DNA of 64,000 nucleotides from Pseudohoeflea sp964511625 (GCA_964511625.1 CAZEJG010000016.1:1-64000), one strand, 5' to 3'. Counted from the stretch's first letter, positions 41,297-50,788 are shown. Made by a program: numbers and translations. The notes: generated from the sequence alone by a model not told the origin.

Positions 41297-43921
41297 ATGA
41301 CCGAAACGACGTCCGGCGACGGCGCGACGACACCGCTGGTTGACCGCGGCGCCAGACCGCGATCGGTCATGCGCCTGATCCTGCTTGCCGCCATCATGAT
41401 CGGTGCCTCCGCGTCCTTCATCCTGTTCCAGGAGCGGATCGACAACGAGTTGATGCTCGGCATCCTCGGCGGTCTCGCGATCATCGGCATCTTCTTTCTC
41501 GTATCCCTCGTCATCGGTTTCATCGCGGTCGCCCCGAAGTCGCAGAGCGATCCGCTGGCGCGCGGTTTCGCCGACACCCATTTGGAAGGTATCCTGATCA
41601 CGGATTCACGCGACCGGGTGATCTACGCCAACCGGGCCTATGGCACGATCACGGGGCAGTCGCCCGCGGGAGAGGTGCAGTCCATCGAAGGGCTGCTGTC
41701 GCGCTTCAAGGATTCATCGGAAGCCGTCTACCGGCTGGCAAACGCCATTCGCGCCGGTCGCGAGGGGCAGGAGGAATTCCGCATGGCCCAGCCGCTCGGC
41801 CGTACGGCTGGCGAGGGCGAGGACGGTCCGCGCTGGTACCGGCTGCAGGGACGGCCCATTCCCAACCCGGAGGGCAAGGCACCGCTTCTGGGATGGCAGA
41901 TATCCGACATCACCGGTGAGCGCACAGAGCAGGAACTGGTCTTCAAGGAACTCCAGCACGCCATCGACTATCTCGATCACGCGCCGGTGGGTTTCTTCTC
42001 CGCCGATCGCGGTGGCGCCATCGCCTATATCAACGCAACGCTGGCCGACTGGCTGGGGCTCGATCTCACCGCCTTCAATCCGGGAACGCTTCTGCTGCGC
42101 GATCTCGTCGCCGGATCGGGCATGGCGCTGATTGAATCAGTGCAGGCCGAGCCGGGATTGAACCGGACGGCGCAGCTCGATCTCGATCTTCTGAAATCGA
42201 ACGGGCAGAGCCTTCCGGTTCGCATCATCCACCGGGTTTCGGCGACGCGCGACGGCGCGCCCGGCGAAAGCCGCACCATCGTGATTTCGCGGGAGCAGGG
42301 CACCAGCGCGCTCGATGCCGCAAACGCCGAAATGCGCTTCACGCGATTCTTCAACAACACGCCGATGGCGATCGCCTCGGTCGACGGAAAGGGCCGGATT
42401 CTCAGGACCAACGGTCCTTTCCTGCAGATGTTCGCCGGCGTCGTCAGCCGCGACGAGATCGACCGTGGCGCGCTGTTCGAGAAGGTATTGCGCGAAAGCG
42501 ACCGCCAGACGTTCCGCAACGCCTTGTCGGAAGCTGCCGACAAGCAGGGCAAGATTGCGCCGATCGACGGCCGCGATCCGCAGTCCGACGACCGCTACTT
42601 CCGTTATTACGTCAATGCGGTGATCGAGCACGCCGAGGATTCGCCGGAAGAGACCGCCATCATCTATGCGGTTGAAACCACCGAGCAAAAGGCGCTCGAG
42701 GCGCAGATGGCGCAGACCCAGAAGCTCAACGCTGTCGGCACGCTCGCCGGCGGTATCGCGCACGACTTCAACAACGTGCTCACCGCGATCCTTCTGTCGT
42801 CGGACCATCTGCTGCTGTCGCTGCGGCCGTCGGATTCGAGCTTTGCCGATCTCATGGAGATCAAGCGCAACGCCAACCGCGCCGCGGTGCTGGTGCGCCA
42901 GTTGCTCGCCTTCTCGCGCAAGCAGACGATGCGCCCGACCGTGTTGTCTATGACCGACGTCATCGGCGATCTGAGGATGCTGGTCGACCGGCTGACCGGC
43001 ACCCATGTGAAGCTGGCCCTCGAATTCGGCCGCGACCTGTGGATGGTGAAGACCGACCTCGGCCAGTTCGAGCAGGTGCTGATCAATCTCGCCGTCAATG
43101 CCCGCGACGCCATGCCCGAGGGCGGCACGCTGACCATCCGTACCCGCAATGTCGGTGCCGACGAGGTGCGCGACCTCAACCACAAGGGCATGGAGCCGGC
43201 CGATTTCGTGCTGATCGAGGTCGAGGACCAGGGGACGGGGATTGCGCCCGAAATCCTCGAAAAGGTCTTCGAGCCGTTCTTCACCACCAAGGAAGTGGGC
43301 AAGGGGACCGGCCTCGGCCTCTCCATGGTCTACGGCATCGTCAAGCAGTCCGGCGGTTACATCTATCCGGATTCGGTCGTCGGCCAGGGGACCATCTTCC
43401 GGATTTATCTGCCGCGTCATATCGAGGAAGCCGTCCCCGCCGTCGATACGGCGCCGCCGACGCTCGTTACGGGTTCGTCTGACCAGCCGGCCTCTGCTCC
43501 GGCTTCGCCGAAGCCCGCCAAGGAAGCGCCGGAAGATCTGACCGGCGGCTCGGCCGTTGTCCTTCTCGTCGAGGACGAGGAGGCGGTGCGCCGCGGCGGC
43601 AAGCGGATGCTCGAAGCCAAGGGCTATGTCGTGCACGAGGCCGAGAACGGCATCGAGGCGCTCGAAGTCCTGCAGGAACTCGAAGGCCAGGTCGACATCA
43701 TCGTCTCCGACGTGGTGATGCCGGAGATGGACGGGCCGACCCTGCTGAGGGAATTGCGCAAGGACTATCCCGACATGAAGTTCATCTTCGTGTCCGGCTA
43801 TGCCGAGGATGCCTTTGCCAAGAACCTGCCCGAGGACGCCAAGTTCGGCTTCCTGCCGAAACCCTTCTCGCTCAAGCAACTGGCGATCGTCGTTCGCGAA
43901 ATGCTCGATTCTGAGGATTGA
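41297..43921 (+). CDS. cckA: cell-cycle hybrid histidine kinase CckA
   Basis: An 874-residue inner-membrane hybrid kinase. Two membrane helices (about 24-42 and 53-78), tandem PAS domains, the H box AGGIAHDFNNVLTAIL with His489, the ATP-binding region (NLAVNARDAMPEGG, GTGLGLSMVYGIVKQSGG) and a C-terminal receiver with phosphoacceptor Asp805 (IIVSDVVMPEMDG). This order is that of alphaproteobacterial CckA, which phosphorylates CtrA and CpdR through ChpT to control the cell cycle. ATG 41297 gives the normal N terminus; ATG 41276 is also in frame. Confidence 0.94.
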   Translation: MTETTSGDGATTPLVDRGARPRSVMRLILLAAIMIGASASFILFQERIDNELMLGILGGLAIIGIFFLVSLVIGFIAVAPKSQSDPLARGFADTHLEGILITDSRDRVIYANRAYGTITGQSPAGEVQSIEGLLSRFKDSSEAVYRLANAIRAGREGQEEFRMAQPLGRTAGEGEDGPRWYRLQGRPIPNPEGKAPLLGWQISDITGERTEQELVFKELQHAIDYLDHAPVGFFSADRGGAIAYINATLADWLGLDLTAFNPGTLLLRDLVAGSGMALIESVQAEPGLNRTAQLDLDLLKSNGQSLPVRIIHRVSATRDGAPGESRTIVISREQGTSALDAANAEMRFTRFFNNTPMAIASVDGKGRILRTNGPFLQMFAGVVSRDEIDRGALFEKVLRESDRQTFRNALSEAADKQGKIAPIDGRDPQSDDRYFRYYVNAVIEHAEDSPEETAIIYAVETTEQKALEAQMAQTQKLNAVGTLAGGIAHDFNNVLTAILLSSDHLLLSLRPSDSSFADLMEIKRNANRAAVLVRQLLAFSRKQTMRPTVLSMTDVIGDLRMLVDRLTGTHVKLALEFGRDLWMVKTDLGQFEQVLINLAVNARDAMPEGGTLTIRTRNVGADEVRDLNHKGMEPADFVLIEVEDQGTGIAPEILEKVFEPFFTTKEVGKGTGLGLSMVYGIVKQSGGYIYPDSVVGQGTIFRIYLPRHIEEAVPAVDTAPPTLVTGSSDQPASAPASPKPAKEAPEDLTGGSAVVLLVEDEEAVRRGGKRMLEAKGYVVHEAENGIEALEVLQELEGQVDIIVSDVVMPEMDGPTLLRELRKDYPDMKFIFVSGYAEDAFAKNLPEDAKFGFLPKPFSLKQLAIVVREMLDSED

Positions 43922-43968
43922 CCGGTGCCCGAGCCGGCATCCGGGATGCCGGCTCAGGCGCCACCGCG

Positions 43969-44862
43969 TCACTCCATCAGCGGAACAACGAGAACTGCGC
44001 CATCGACGGTCGCGGGAATCCAAATCTTCCCGCCATCCGCATCGACGGCGAAATCGGCGGGCCCGGTGATCGCCACCCCGGTATCGATGGCGCGGATAAG
44101 GCTCCCATCACGGTCCAGAAGGCTGACCGAACCCGGCGTCGGCGGATCGATCGAGCGCCAGTCGGACGTCACCATCCATCCGTTGGGCAGAATCGCCAGG
44201 CCGTCGAGAATGCCGTGCGGTCCTTTCGGCAGCTTGCGCGACGCTTTGTCTTCGCGGATCTCGTAGAGATCGCCGCCCTCGAATTTCGCGCCGAGACCGA
44301 CGACCAGCAGGCGGTGGTTGGCGGGGTCGTTGACGATGCCGTTGGCGCCGGGAATGCCGTCGGCGACCGGCTCGTAGCTGCCGTCCGCCACATCGAGCCT
44401 GTAGACCCGGCCGGCAAGCGTGTCGGTGACCACGAGCGCATCGTCCTGTACCGCGACGTCGTTCAGCAGGATGGGGTCGTCCGTTTTCATGGGCGCGATG
44501 AAGACCTGCCGGCGGGATGACAGGTCGAAGCCGACGATCCGGTCGATGTCTGCCACGTACAGCCGGCCATCAAGCACGGCCATGCCCTTGGGCGCGTCGA
44601 GTGTGTTCGCCTCGCCCGGAAAGGCGTTCAGCGCGACGATGGCGCCGTTCCTGTCGAGTTCGCTGATGAAACCGTCGCCGTCATGGCCGAGCGGATCGAG
44701 CGCCTTGCCGATATTGGACACGAAGCGGCGGTCGCCGTCCAGCAGCACGCTTTCAGGATTGCTGAAGCCGGGGATGACGGTGGCGTGCGTTTCGGCATGG
44801 ACCGGGGTGGCGGCGATTCCCGCTGCTAGAGCGAGAAGCAGGAGTGTCGATCTGTAAGTCAT
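43969..44862 (-). CDS. secreted SMP-30/NHL-type beta-propeller protein
   Basis: A 297-residue protein with a signal peptide (cleavage near VHA-ET) and a six-bladed propeller pattern: repeated blocks such as GFSNPESVLLDGDRRFVSNIG, LDAPKGMAVLDGRLYVADIDRIVGFDL and GPHGILDGLAILPNGWMVTSDW. This resembles SMP-30/gluconolactonase-like domains. GGAGAGA precedes the ATG at 44862. It is convergent with cckA and divergent from an AraC-type regulator that may control it. Ligand unknown. Confidence 0.8.
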   Translation of the reverse strand: MTYRSTLLLLALAAGIAATPVHAETHATVIPGFSNPESVLLDGDRRFVSNIGKALDPLGHDGDGFISELDRNGAIVALNAFPGEANTLDAPKGMAVLDGRLYVADIDRIVGFDLSSRRQVFIAPMKTDDPILLNDVAVQDDALVVTDTLAGRVYRLDVADGSYEPVADGIPGANGIVNDPANHRLLVVGLGAKFEGGDLYEIREDKASRKLPKGPHGILDGLAILPNGWMVTSDWRSIDPPTPGSVSLLDRDGSLIRAIDTGVAITGPADFAVDADGGKIWIPATVDGAVLVVPLME

Positions 44863-44990
44863 GAAGTCTCTCCGATTGCGATTGCATCGAAGCACTAGCT
44901 CGCTTGCCTTCCGCGCCCGCGCCGCGATCCGTCAGAGTTGAACCCGATCCGGTCAAAGCCCGCTTGGCGAACGAGACGAGAGGACGTAGC

Positions 44991-45869
44991 GTGCCGTTCA
45001 TGAACCACATGCGCCACCCGATCCGCCGTACCGAAGACACGCCAAGCCTTGCGGGCGAACTGCTCGACGGGCTTTCGGGCTTCCGGCAGACGGGGTTCGC
45101 GGGGACAGCGCCCCACGGTCCGGGCCTCTTCTCCTACTGCGCCTTGTCGAAAGAGCGATTGCTCGCGGTCCGGCTGGAGCGCCCGGTTCTCGGCATGGTC
45201 TTGTCTGGTGCCAAGGAGGTCTGGTTCGGCGAGAGTTTCGAGCGCGTGACGCCCGGGATGGCCTTTGTGCTGCCTGCGCAGACCGATCTCGATATTGTCA
45301 ACGAAGTGGATGAGGTGAGGGGGTTCTACCAGTCGCTGATCCTGGAGATAGCGCCGGAGGATGTCCCCGATATCGCGCCGCTTCCCGCGAACGCCGCGGG
45401 AGGAGGCGGCTATTCGGTGCCGTTATCGGCGGAACTGGTCGAGACGTTGCTGCATGCCGCCCGTGCCATCGCGGCCGGTCCGCCGAGCAACACGATCCGC
45501 CGGGCGCGCATCGCCGAGCTTCTCGCCATCCTGTATTCCGTTCCTTCCGCGGCACCGCTCTTCCGCTTGTCCGTATCCGAACGGGTGGCACGGATCCTGC
45601 GCGGTGAGCTCGATTCAGCCTGGACCGCAGCGAGGATGGCTCGAAAGCTCTCGATGTCCGAATCGACGCTGCGGCGGCGTCTGGCTGCGGAAGAGACCTC
45701 GTTCTCCGCCGTTCTGAGGCGGGAGCGAATGCTTGCAGCTCGCAAGCTGATCGAAGCCGGCGCCGGCAGCGGCGAGGCCGCCCTTGCGGTCGGATATGTC
45801 TCGCGCGCCCATTTTGCCCGTGCTTTCCGCGCCATGTTCGGCGGCAATCCGCTCGATTGCCGCGCGTGA
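44991..45869 (+). CDS. AraC family transcriptional regulator
   Basis: About 292 residues. The N-terminal half is an AraC_N-type sensing domain (LERPVLGMVLSGAKEVWFGE ... PGMAFVLPAQTDL). The C-terminal 100 residues carry two helix-turn-helix motifs (WTAARMARKLSMSESTLRRRLAAE and GSGEAALAVGYVSRAHFARAFRAMFG). GTG 44991 has AGAGG 7 bases upstream; ATG 45000 and a longer frame from 44904 are alternatives. It diverges from the secreted propeller gene with about 130 bases between, a layout common for regulator and target. Confidence 0.86.
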   Translation: MPFMNHMRHPIRRTEDTPSLAGELLDGLSGFRQTGFAGTAPHGPGLFSYCALSKERLLAVRLERPVLGMVLSGAKEVWFGESFERVTPGMAFVLPAQTDLDIVNEVDEVRGFYQSLILEIAPEDVPDIAPLPANAAGGGGYSVPLSAELVETLLHAARAIAAGPPSNTIRRARIAELLAILYSVPSAAPLFRLSVSERVARILRGELDSAWTAARMARKLSMSESTLRRRLAAEETSFSAVLRRERMLAARKLIEAGAGSGEAALAVGYVSRAHFARAFRAMFGGNPLDCRA

Positions 45870-45975
45870 GGCGCGGGTTATCGCCCCCAACTTGTTGGCA
45901 AGCTCGGATGTTTCCCAATCCTGCCTCAATTGGCTATATAGTCGCCACGACTTATTGATTGAGGGGACTTTCGAC

Positions 45976-46626
45976 ATGAAGACCAAACTGGTGCTGGCTG
46001 TGACCGCCGCCGCATTCCTTTCCGCCTGCACGACCGACCCTTATACGGGTCAGCAGAAGATTTCGAACACGGCCGGCGGTGCCGCTCTCGGCGCGCTCGG
46101 CGGCGCGGCGCTCGGCACCCTGGCCGGTGGCGACGACCGCCGCAACGCGCTGATCGGCGCGGGCATCGGCGCGCTCGCCGGTGGTTCCATCGGCGTCTAC
46201 ATGGACCGCCAGGAAGCCGAACTTCGCGCCCAGCTGCAGGGCTCGGGCGTTTCGGTGACGCGCGTGGGCAACGACATCGTTCTCAACATGCCGTCCAACA
46301 TCACTTTCGACACCGATCGCGCCGAACTCAAGCCGCAGTTCTACGACACGCTGAACTCGGTGGCGCTGGTGCTCAAGAAGTTCAACCAGTCGCTGGTCGA
46401 CGTGACCGGTCATACCGATTCCACCGGTTCGGACAGCTACAACATGGAACTGTCGCAGCGCCGCGCCCAGTCGGTCTACAGCTACCTCGTCAGCCAGGGC
46501 AACGATCCGCGCCGCTTCTATGTCCGCGGCATGGGCGAGACCCAGCCGGTCGCCGACAACTCGACGGAATACGGCCGCGCCGCCAACCGCCGGGTGGAAA
46601 TCAAGATCGTTCCGCTCAGCCAGTAA
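45976..46626 (+). CDS. OmpA-family lipoprotein with glycine zipper
   Basis: A 216-residue lipoprotein: lipobox FLSAC gives lipidated Cys18. A glycine-zipper region follows (GGAALGALGGAALGTLAGG, GAGIGALAGGSIGVYMD, about 34-76), then an OmpA C-terminal peptidoglycan-binding domain (VTGHTDSTGSDSYNMELSQRRAQSVYSYL). It likely tethers the outer membrane to murein. ATG at 45976 follows GAGGGGAC. A strong terminator lies 24 bases after the stop. Confidence 0.9.
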   Translation: MKTKLVLAVTAAAFLSACTTDPYTGQQKISNTAGGAALGALGGAALGTLAGGDDRRNALIGAGIGALAGGSIGVYMDRQEAELRAQLQGSGVSVTRVGNDIVLNMPSNITFDTDRAELKPQFYDTLNSVALVLKKFNQSLVDVTGHTDSTGSDSYNMELSQRRAQSVYSYLVSQGNDPRRFYVRGMGETQPVADNSTEYGRAANRRVEIKIVPLSQ

Positions 46627-46649
46627 GGTCAGCGGTCAGAACGAAAAAG

Positions 46650-46683
46650 AAGCCCGGAAGGCGAGCGCCTTCCGGGCTTTTCT
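46650..46683 (+). terminator. rho-independent terminator after the OmpA-family gene
   Basis: AAGCCCGGAAGGC, loop GAGC, GCCTTCCGGGCTTTTC: a perfect 13-bp stem followed by T residues. Confidence 0.9.
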
Positions 46684-46703
46684 CATGGTCGAAGGGATAT
46701 GGG

Positions 46704-47630
46704 TCAGACGCGTGAGGCCTGGGCCAGTTCGACCGCGATCTGCGCCGCCAGGCGCGCATTGTTGAGCACCAGCGCGATGTTGGTCTCCAGGCTCACGCCC
46801 TCGGTGATCTGGAAGATCTTGTCGAGAAGATAGGGTGTGACGTCCTTGCCGGTGATATTGTCGCGTTCGGCCGCCATCAGCGCCTCGGTGATGTGCTCTT
46901 CCATCCGCGCGCGCGGGATCTCGTTCTCGCGCGGCACCGGATTGGCGACCAGCATGCCGCCATGGCCGCCCATCAGACGGCGGGTCAGCTCGAACCGGGC
47001 TATGTCGCGGGCGGTGTCGAGCCGCAGCGGCGCTTTCAGTGCGGACTCCCGCGACCAGAAGGCGGGGACATGGTCCTGTCCATAGGCGACGACGGGAACG
47101 CCTTTTGTTTCAAGGACTTCCATCGTCTTCTCAATGTCCAGAATCGCCTTTGCGCCGGCGCAGACGACGATGACCGGCGTGCGGCCCAGTTCGTCCAGAT
47201 CGGCGGAAATGTCGAAGCTTTCTTCGGCGCCGCGATGGACGCCGCCGATGCCACCGGTCGCAAAGACCGAAATGCCTGCCATCTTCGCCGCCATCATGGT
47301 GGCGGCGACCGTGGTGGCGCCGGTGCGGCCTTGTGCGATGGCGAAGGCCAGATCGGCGCGCGACACCTTCATCGCGTCCTTCGTCTGCGCCAGTTCGGTG
47401 ACTTCGGCTTCGCTGAGGCCGATGCGTAGCGAGCCGTTGAGCACCGCGATGGTGGCCGGAACGGCGCCGCCCTCGCGGATCATCGCTTCCACCTTCAGCG
47501 CCATGTCGCGGTTGCCCGGCCAGGGCATGCCATGGGTGATGATGGTGGATTCGAGCGCCACAACCGGCTTGCCGTTCTCGAGGGCTTCGGCGACTTCGGG
47601 CGTGTGGACGGCGAGCGGGGAGCGGGGCAT
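46704..47630 (-). CDS. psuG: pseudouridine-5'-phosphate glycosidase
   Basis: Cleaves the C-C bond of pseudouridine 5'-phosphate to uracil and ribose 5-phosphate. The 308-residue protein shows the family blocks VVALESTIITHGMPWPGN, ATIAVLNGSLRIGLSEAE, GATTVAATMMAAKMAGISVFATGGIGGVHRGAE, CAGAKAILDI and GVPVVAYGQDHVPAFW. It acts after the kinase PsuK, whose gene lies upstream in the same direction with one gene between. Length is normal. Confidence 0.94.
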   Translation of the reverse strand: MPRSPLAVHTPEVAEALENGKPVVALESTIITHGMPWPGNRDMALKVEAMIREGGAVPATIAVLNGSLRIGLSEAEVTELAQTKDAMKVSRADLAFAIAQGRTGATTVAATMMAAKMAGISVFATGGIGGVHRGAEESFDISADLDELGRTPVIVVCAGAKAILDIEKTMEVLETKGVPVVAYGQDHVPAFWSRESALKAPLRLDTARDIARFELTRRLMGGHGGMLVANPVPRENEIPRARMEEHITEALMAAERDNITGKDVTPYLLDKIFQITEGVSLETNIALVLNNARLAAQIAVELAQASRV

Positions 47631-47717
47631 GGCAGGGTCCGGTCAGCGAGGAGAAGGATTTTCCATCGCGCTTTGCCATGGCGGGTGAGCGCGCGCAAGC
47701 CGCTCCGCCAGCTATCG

Positions 47718-48419
47718 TCAAAGTCGCTTAATCTCTTCGAAACGTCGCATGTCTTCGAAGGTGCAGAAAGCGGGCGGCGCCAGTTCGATGACCGGCGCCT
47801 CGGTCCTGAGCGCGCACAGAGCCTCGGACAGGCCCGTTCGCCAGGCATCGGCCATCGAATCCTCCAGCCAGTCGGTCAGGTAGGCGAAGGTGACATGAAA
47901 CCTGTAATCCTGGTGATCGGGATGCCGGTAACCGAAGCAGACGGAGAGCCTGTCGCGCCATTCGGCGAGGGCGCGGCGGTCCCGTTCATCGACGCCGTCG
48001 AGCGTCAGCCCGATCGGCTTCAGCTCCGTCGCCTTCATCCGGAACGCGGGACCGGGCGAGAAACTGTCGAGCCGGGCGCGATACAGCTCCGTCACCTCGT
48101 CGATTGGGGCATTCAGAGCCACGTCGTCGGGCCAGTAGGGCAAGCGGCGGCGATACTCGATCACACCCTGGAACAGCGTCATGTGCAGGCTGTCCGCCGG
48201 TGTGAAGGCAAGGCGGTCGGCACCCGGCAAGGCCATCATCCTCTCCCGCGCCCTCAGGACGGCCTGTTGCGACGCCGAGCCGGGGACGAGGTGGCAGACA
48301 ACCGTATTCCCCGGTTCGGGCAGAAAGCGGCCGGACGCATCGTAGCGCGTGCCGAGATGGCGCGGCGGGTAGCGATTGTGGCTGCGGGTGAAGGTCTCGA
48401 TGGCGTGTGGGCTGGTCAT
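47718..48419 (-). CDS. DUF1868 2H phosphoesterase-like protein
   Basis: A 233-residue protein with two H-x-T motifs, HMTLFQG (His79, Thr81) and HVTFAYL (His175, Thr177), as in the 2H phosphoesterase superfamily, whose members act on 2',3'-cyclic phosphates and similar bonds. The DUF1868 family fits its length. ATG at 48419 is preferred over one at 48467. It sits between psuK and psuG in the same direction, suggesting it may process an RNA-derived or cyclic nucleotide related to pseudouridine use. That link is inference. Confidence 0.8.
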   Translation of the reverse strand: MTSPHAIETFTRSHNRYPPRHLGTRYDASGRFLPEPGNTVVCHLVPGSASQQAVLRARERMMALPGADRLAFTPADSLHMTLFQGVIEYRRRLPYWPDDVALNAPIDEVTELYRARLDSFSPGPAFRMKATELKPIGLTLDGVDERDRRALAEWRDRLSVCFGYRHPDHQDYRFHVTFAYLTDWLEDSMADAWRTGLSEALCALRTEAPVIELAPPAFCTFEDMRRFEEIKRL

Positions 48420-48481
48420 GTCTGTCGAATCCGTTATCCGACCAGAGGTAGGATGACCGCGTGACACCGGGATGACGGATT

Positions 48482-49399
48482 TCAGCCCCGGCTGTCGCCC
48501 ATCGCCTCGGCGAGCAGCCCCGGTGTGAGGTCGTCGCGAACGGGACCCTTCACGTCCAGCGTCAACCGGGCGAGAGCGCCGCCCGTCGCCAGACAGGTCG
48601 CGATATCCCGGCCCGCGATCCGCGCGTGGAGAAAGCCGGAGGCAAACGCATCGCCGGCGCCGGTGACATCCGCGAAGTCGGGGAGGGGCGGGGGCAGGTG
48701 CCGAGCGTTCTCGGATCCGAGAAAGGCTTCTGTCGGATCGGGCCCGGCCGTCACGATGCCGCCGCCGAGACCTGTGTCGCGCAGGCGGTCGATCATGGCC
48801 CCCTCGTGATCACCGGTCAGGGCGCGCGCCTCGGCCCGGTTCATGAAAAGCGCGGATATATCACCCAGCATGCCGGTGTAGCGGATGACCTTTGCCGGCG
48901 AGATGGCGATCGCCGCAAGTGGCTTGCCGGTCCGCCGCGCAATCAGCCCGAGGGTTTCCAGCGTGGGGGCGGGGAAGTTCGCGTCGCAGAAGAGGAGGTC
49001 CGCATCGCGCACGAGGGAGCGGAAACGCGCGGTGAGCAGCCGTCGCGGCGGGATCCGGTCGTAGACCGCCATGTCGGCGACGGCGGTGACGAGATTTCCG
49101 TCCGGCTCGAGGATTGCCGTGTAGGAAGCGGTCGCGTGGTCGAGAAAAACCATCGAACGGTCGTCGATGCCGGCTTCCTCGGCGCTGGCTGCCACCTCTT
49201 CGCCGACAGAATCGCCACCGCGCGCGGAGACCAGGGTGACCTCGTGACCGAGACGGGCGAGGTTGCGTGCCGCATTGAAGATTCCGCCGCCGATGCGGCT
49301 TTCCCAGTGTCCGGGATTGCTCGCGCCCTCCTTGTGCGGGCCGGCGAGGCGGCCTGTCCGGTCGAGGTGGGCGCCGCCAATGGCCAGGACCCGCGCCAT
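48482..49399 (-). CDS. psuK: PfkB-family kinase, probable pseudouridine kinase
   Basis: A 305-residue ribokinase-fold sugar/nucleoside kinase. SRIGGGIFNAARNLARLG is the substrate-binding glycine segment and DVTGAGDAFASGFLHA is the PfkB signature with the catalytic aspartate of GAGD. Pseudouridine as substrate is inferred from psuG two genes downstream. The genes psuK, 2H protein, psuG run in the same direction with about 60-90 base gaps. Confidence 0.88.
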   Translation of the reverse strand: MARVLAIGGAHLDRTGRLAGPHKEGASNPGHWESRIGGGIFNAARNLARLGHEVTLVSARGGDSVGEEVAASAEEAGIDDRSMVFLDHATASYTAILEPDGNLVTAVADMAVYDRIPPRRLLTARFRSLVRDADLLFCDANFPAPTLETLGLIARRTGKPLAAIAISPAKVIRYTGMLGDISALFMNRAEARALTGDHEGAMIDRLRDTGLGGGIVTAGPDPTEAFLGSENARHLPPPLPDFADVTGAGDAFASGFLHARIAGRDIATCLATGGALARLTLDVKGPVRDDLTPGLLAEAMGDSRG

Positions 49400-49503
49400 C
49401 AGTCGGGCACTCCGTCTCGGTCGGGTCGGGCCGAATCGGAGATGGGAGCAACCGTGGCGGTTCTATAGAACGACCAGCATGCGAACGTCGGGCTGCCCCA
49501 GTG

Positions 49504-49518
49504 CAACAAAAAAAGAAC
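49504..49518. promoter_or_regulatory. LexA (SOS) box before recA
   Basis: CAAC-AAAAAAA-GAAC matches the alphaproteobacterial LexA site GAAC-N7-GAAC (GTTC-N7-GTTC on the other strand) with one mismatch. It lies 128 bases before the recA start, where SOS control is expected. Confidence 0.65.
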
Positions 49519-49645
49519 AGAATGAAAATTATCTATTGATTTCAGTAACATGAACCCTGCTTGCGAAAGCGGAACAAATAGTGTACAAAATCAGCAGGCG
49601 AGCGCGGATTGTCTGCGGAAGCACGATAACCTAAAGGTGGACGGA

Positions 49646-50731
49646 ATGGCACAGAACTCTTTGCGGCTTGTAGAGGAAAATTCAGTGGACAAAAGCAAGG
49701 CTCTCGACGCCGCCCTGTCACAGATCGAACGGGCGTTCGGCAAGGGCTCGATCATGAAGCTCGGCGCCAACGAGCAGGTGGTGGAGATCGAAACGATCCC
49801 GACCGGCTCGCTGGGTCTCGACATCGCGCTCGGCGTCGGCGGTCTGCCCAAGGGCCGAATCATCGAGATCTACGGTCCGGAAAGCTCGGGCAAGACGACG
49901 CTGGCGCTGCAGACCATCGCGGAAGCCCAGAAGAAGGGCGGTATCTGCGGCTTCATCGACGCCGAACATGCTCTCGATCCGGTCTATGCCCGCAAGCTGG
50001 GTGTCGATCTCGAAAACCTGCTGATCTCGCAGCCGGATACCGGGGAACAGGCGCTCGAGATCACCGACACGCTGGTGCGTTCCGGCGCGCTCGACGTTCT
50101 CGTCATCGATTCGGTCGCAGCACTCACGCCGCGGGCCGAAATCGAGGGCGAGATGGGCGACAGCCTTCCCGGCCTTCAGGCCCGCCTGATGAGCCAGGCG
50201 CTGCGCAAGCTGACCGCCTCGATCTCGCGCTCGAACTGCATGGTCATCTTCATCAACCAGATCCGCATGAAGATCGGCGTGATGTTCGGTTCGCCGGAAA
50301 CGACGACCGGTGGCAATGCGCTCAAGTTCTACGCCTCGGTCCGCCTCGACATCCGCCGGATCGGTTCGGTCAAGGAGCGTGACGAGGTCACCGGCAACCA
50401 GACCCGCGTCAAGGTCGTCAAGAACAAGATGGCGCCGCCCTTCAAGCAGGTCGAGTTCGACATCATGTATGGCGAGGGGGTCTCCAAGACCGGCGAACTG
50501 GTCGATCTCGGCGTGAAGGCCGGGATCGTCGAGAAGTCCGGCGCCTGGTTCTCCTACAACAGCCAGCGGCTGGGGCAGGGGCGCGAGAACGCCAAGACCT
50601 TCCTGAAGGAAAACCCGGCCCTGGCCGACGAGATCGAACTGGCGCTGAGGCAGAATGCCGGCCTGATCGCCGAGAAGTTTCTCGAGGACGGTCGTGGCGA
50701 CGACGACATGGACGACGTCAGCGAGGGTTGA
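49646..50731 (+). CDS. recA: recombinase RecA
   Basis: DNA strand-exchange protein and LexA co-protease. The 361-residue product has Walker A GPESSGKTT (77-85), the KGSIMKLG and PTGSLGLDIALG segments, Walker B LVIDSVAAL, the DNA-binding loops (EIEGEMGDSLPGLQARLMSQ, NQIRMKIGVMFGSPETTTGG) and an acidic C-terminal tail (DDDMDDVSEG). ATG 49646 follows AAAGGTGG. SOS control is suggested by the LexA-type box upstream. The open frame upstream to 49550 has no RecA similarity. Confidence 0.98.
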   Translation: MAQNSLRLVEENSVDKSKALDAALSQIERAFGKGSIMKLGANEQVVEIETIPTGSLGLDIALGVGGLPKGRIIEIYGPESSGKTTLALQTIAEAQKKGGICGFIDAEHALDPVYARKLGVDLENLLISQPDTGEQALEITDTLVRSGALDVLVIDSVAALTPRAEIEGEMGDSLPGLQARLMSQALRKLTASISRSNCMVIFINQIRMKIGVMFGSPETTTGGNALKFYASVRLDIRRIGSVKERDEVTGNQTRVKVVKNKMAPPFKQVEFDIMYGEGVSKTGELVDLGVKAGIVEKSGAWFSYNSQRLGQGRENAKTFLKENPALADEIELALRQNAGLIAEKFLEDGRGDDDMDDVSEG

Positions 50732-50788
50732 TCCCCGGTTTCAGGGCTGCCTTTCCCGGGCAGCCTTTCGAGCAGGCAATTTTATAGA

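Noticed and set aside
42137..44023. 628-residue open frame opposite to cckA
   Set aside because: Antisense shadow of a well-conserved kinase; no recognisable motif.
49515..49578. Other GAAC copies upstream of recA as LexA sites
   Set aside because: GAAC at 49553 and 49573 do not have a second GAAC at 7-base spacing; only 49504-49518 fits.
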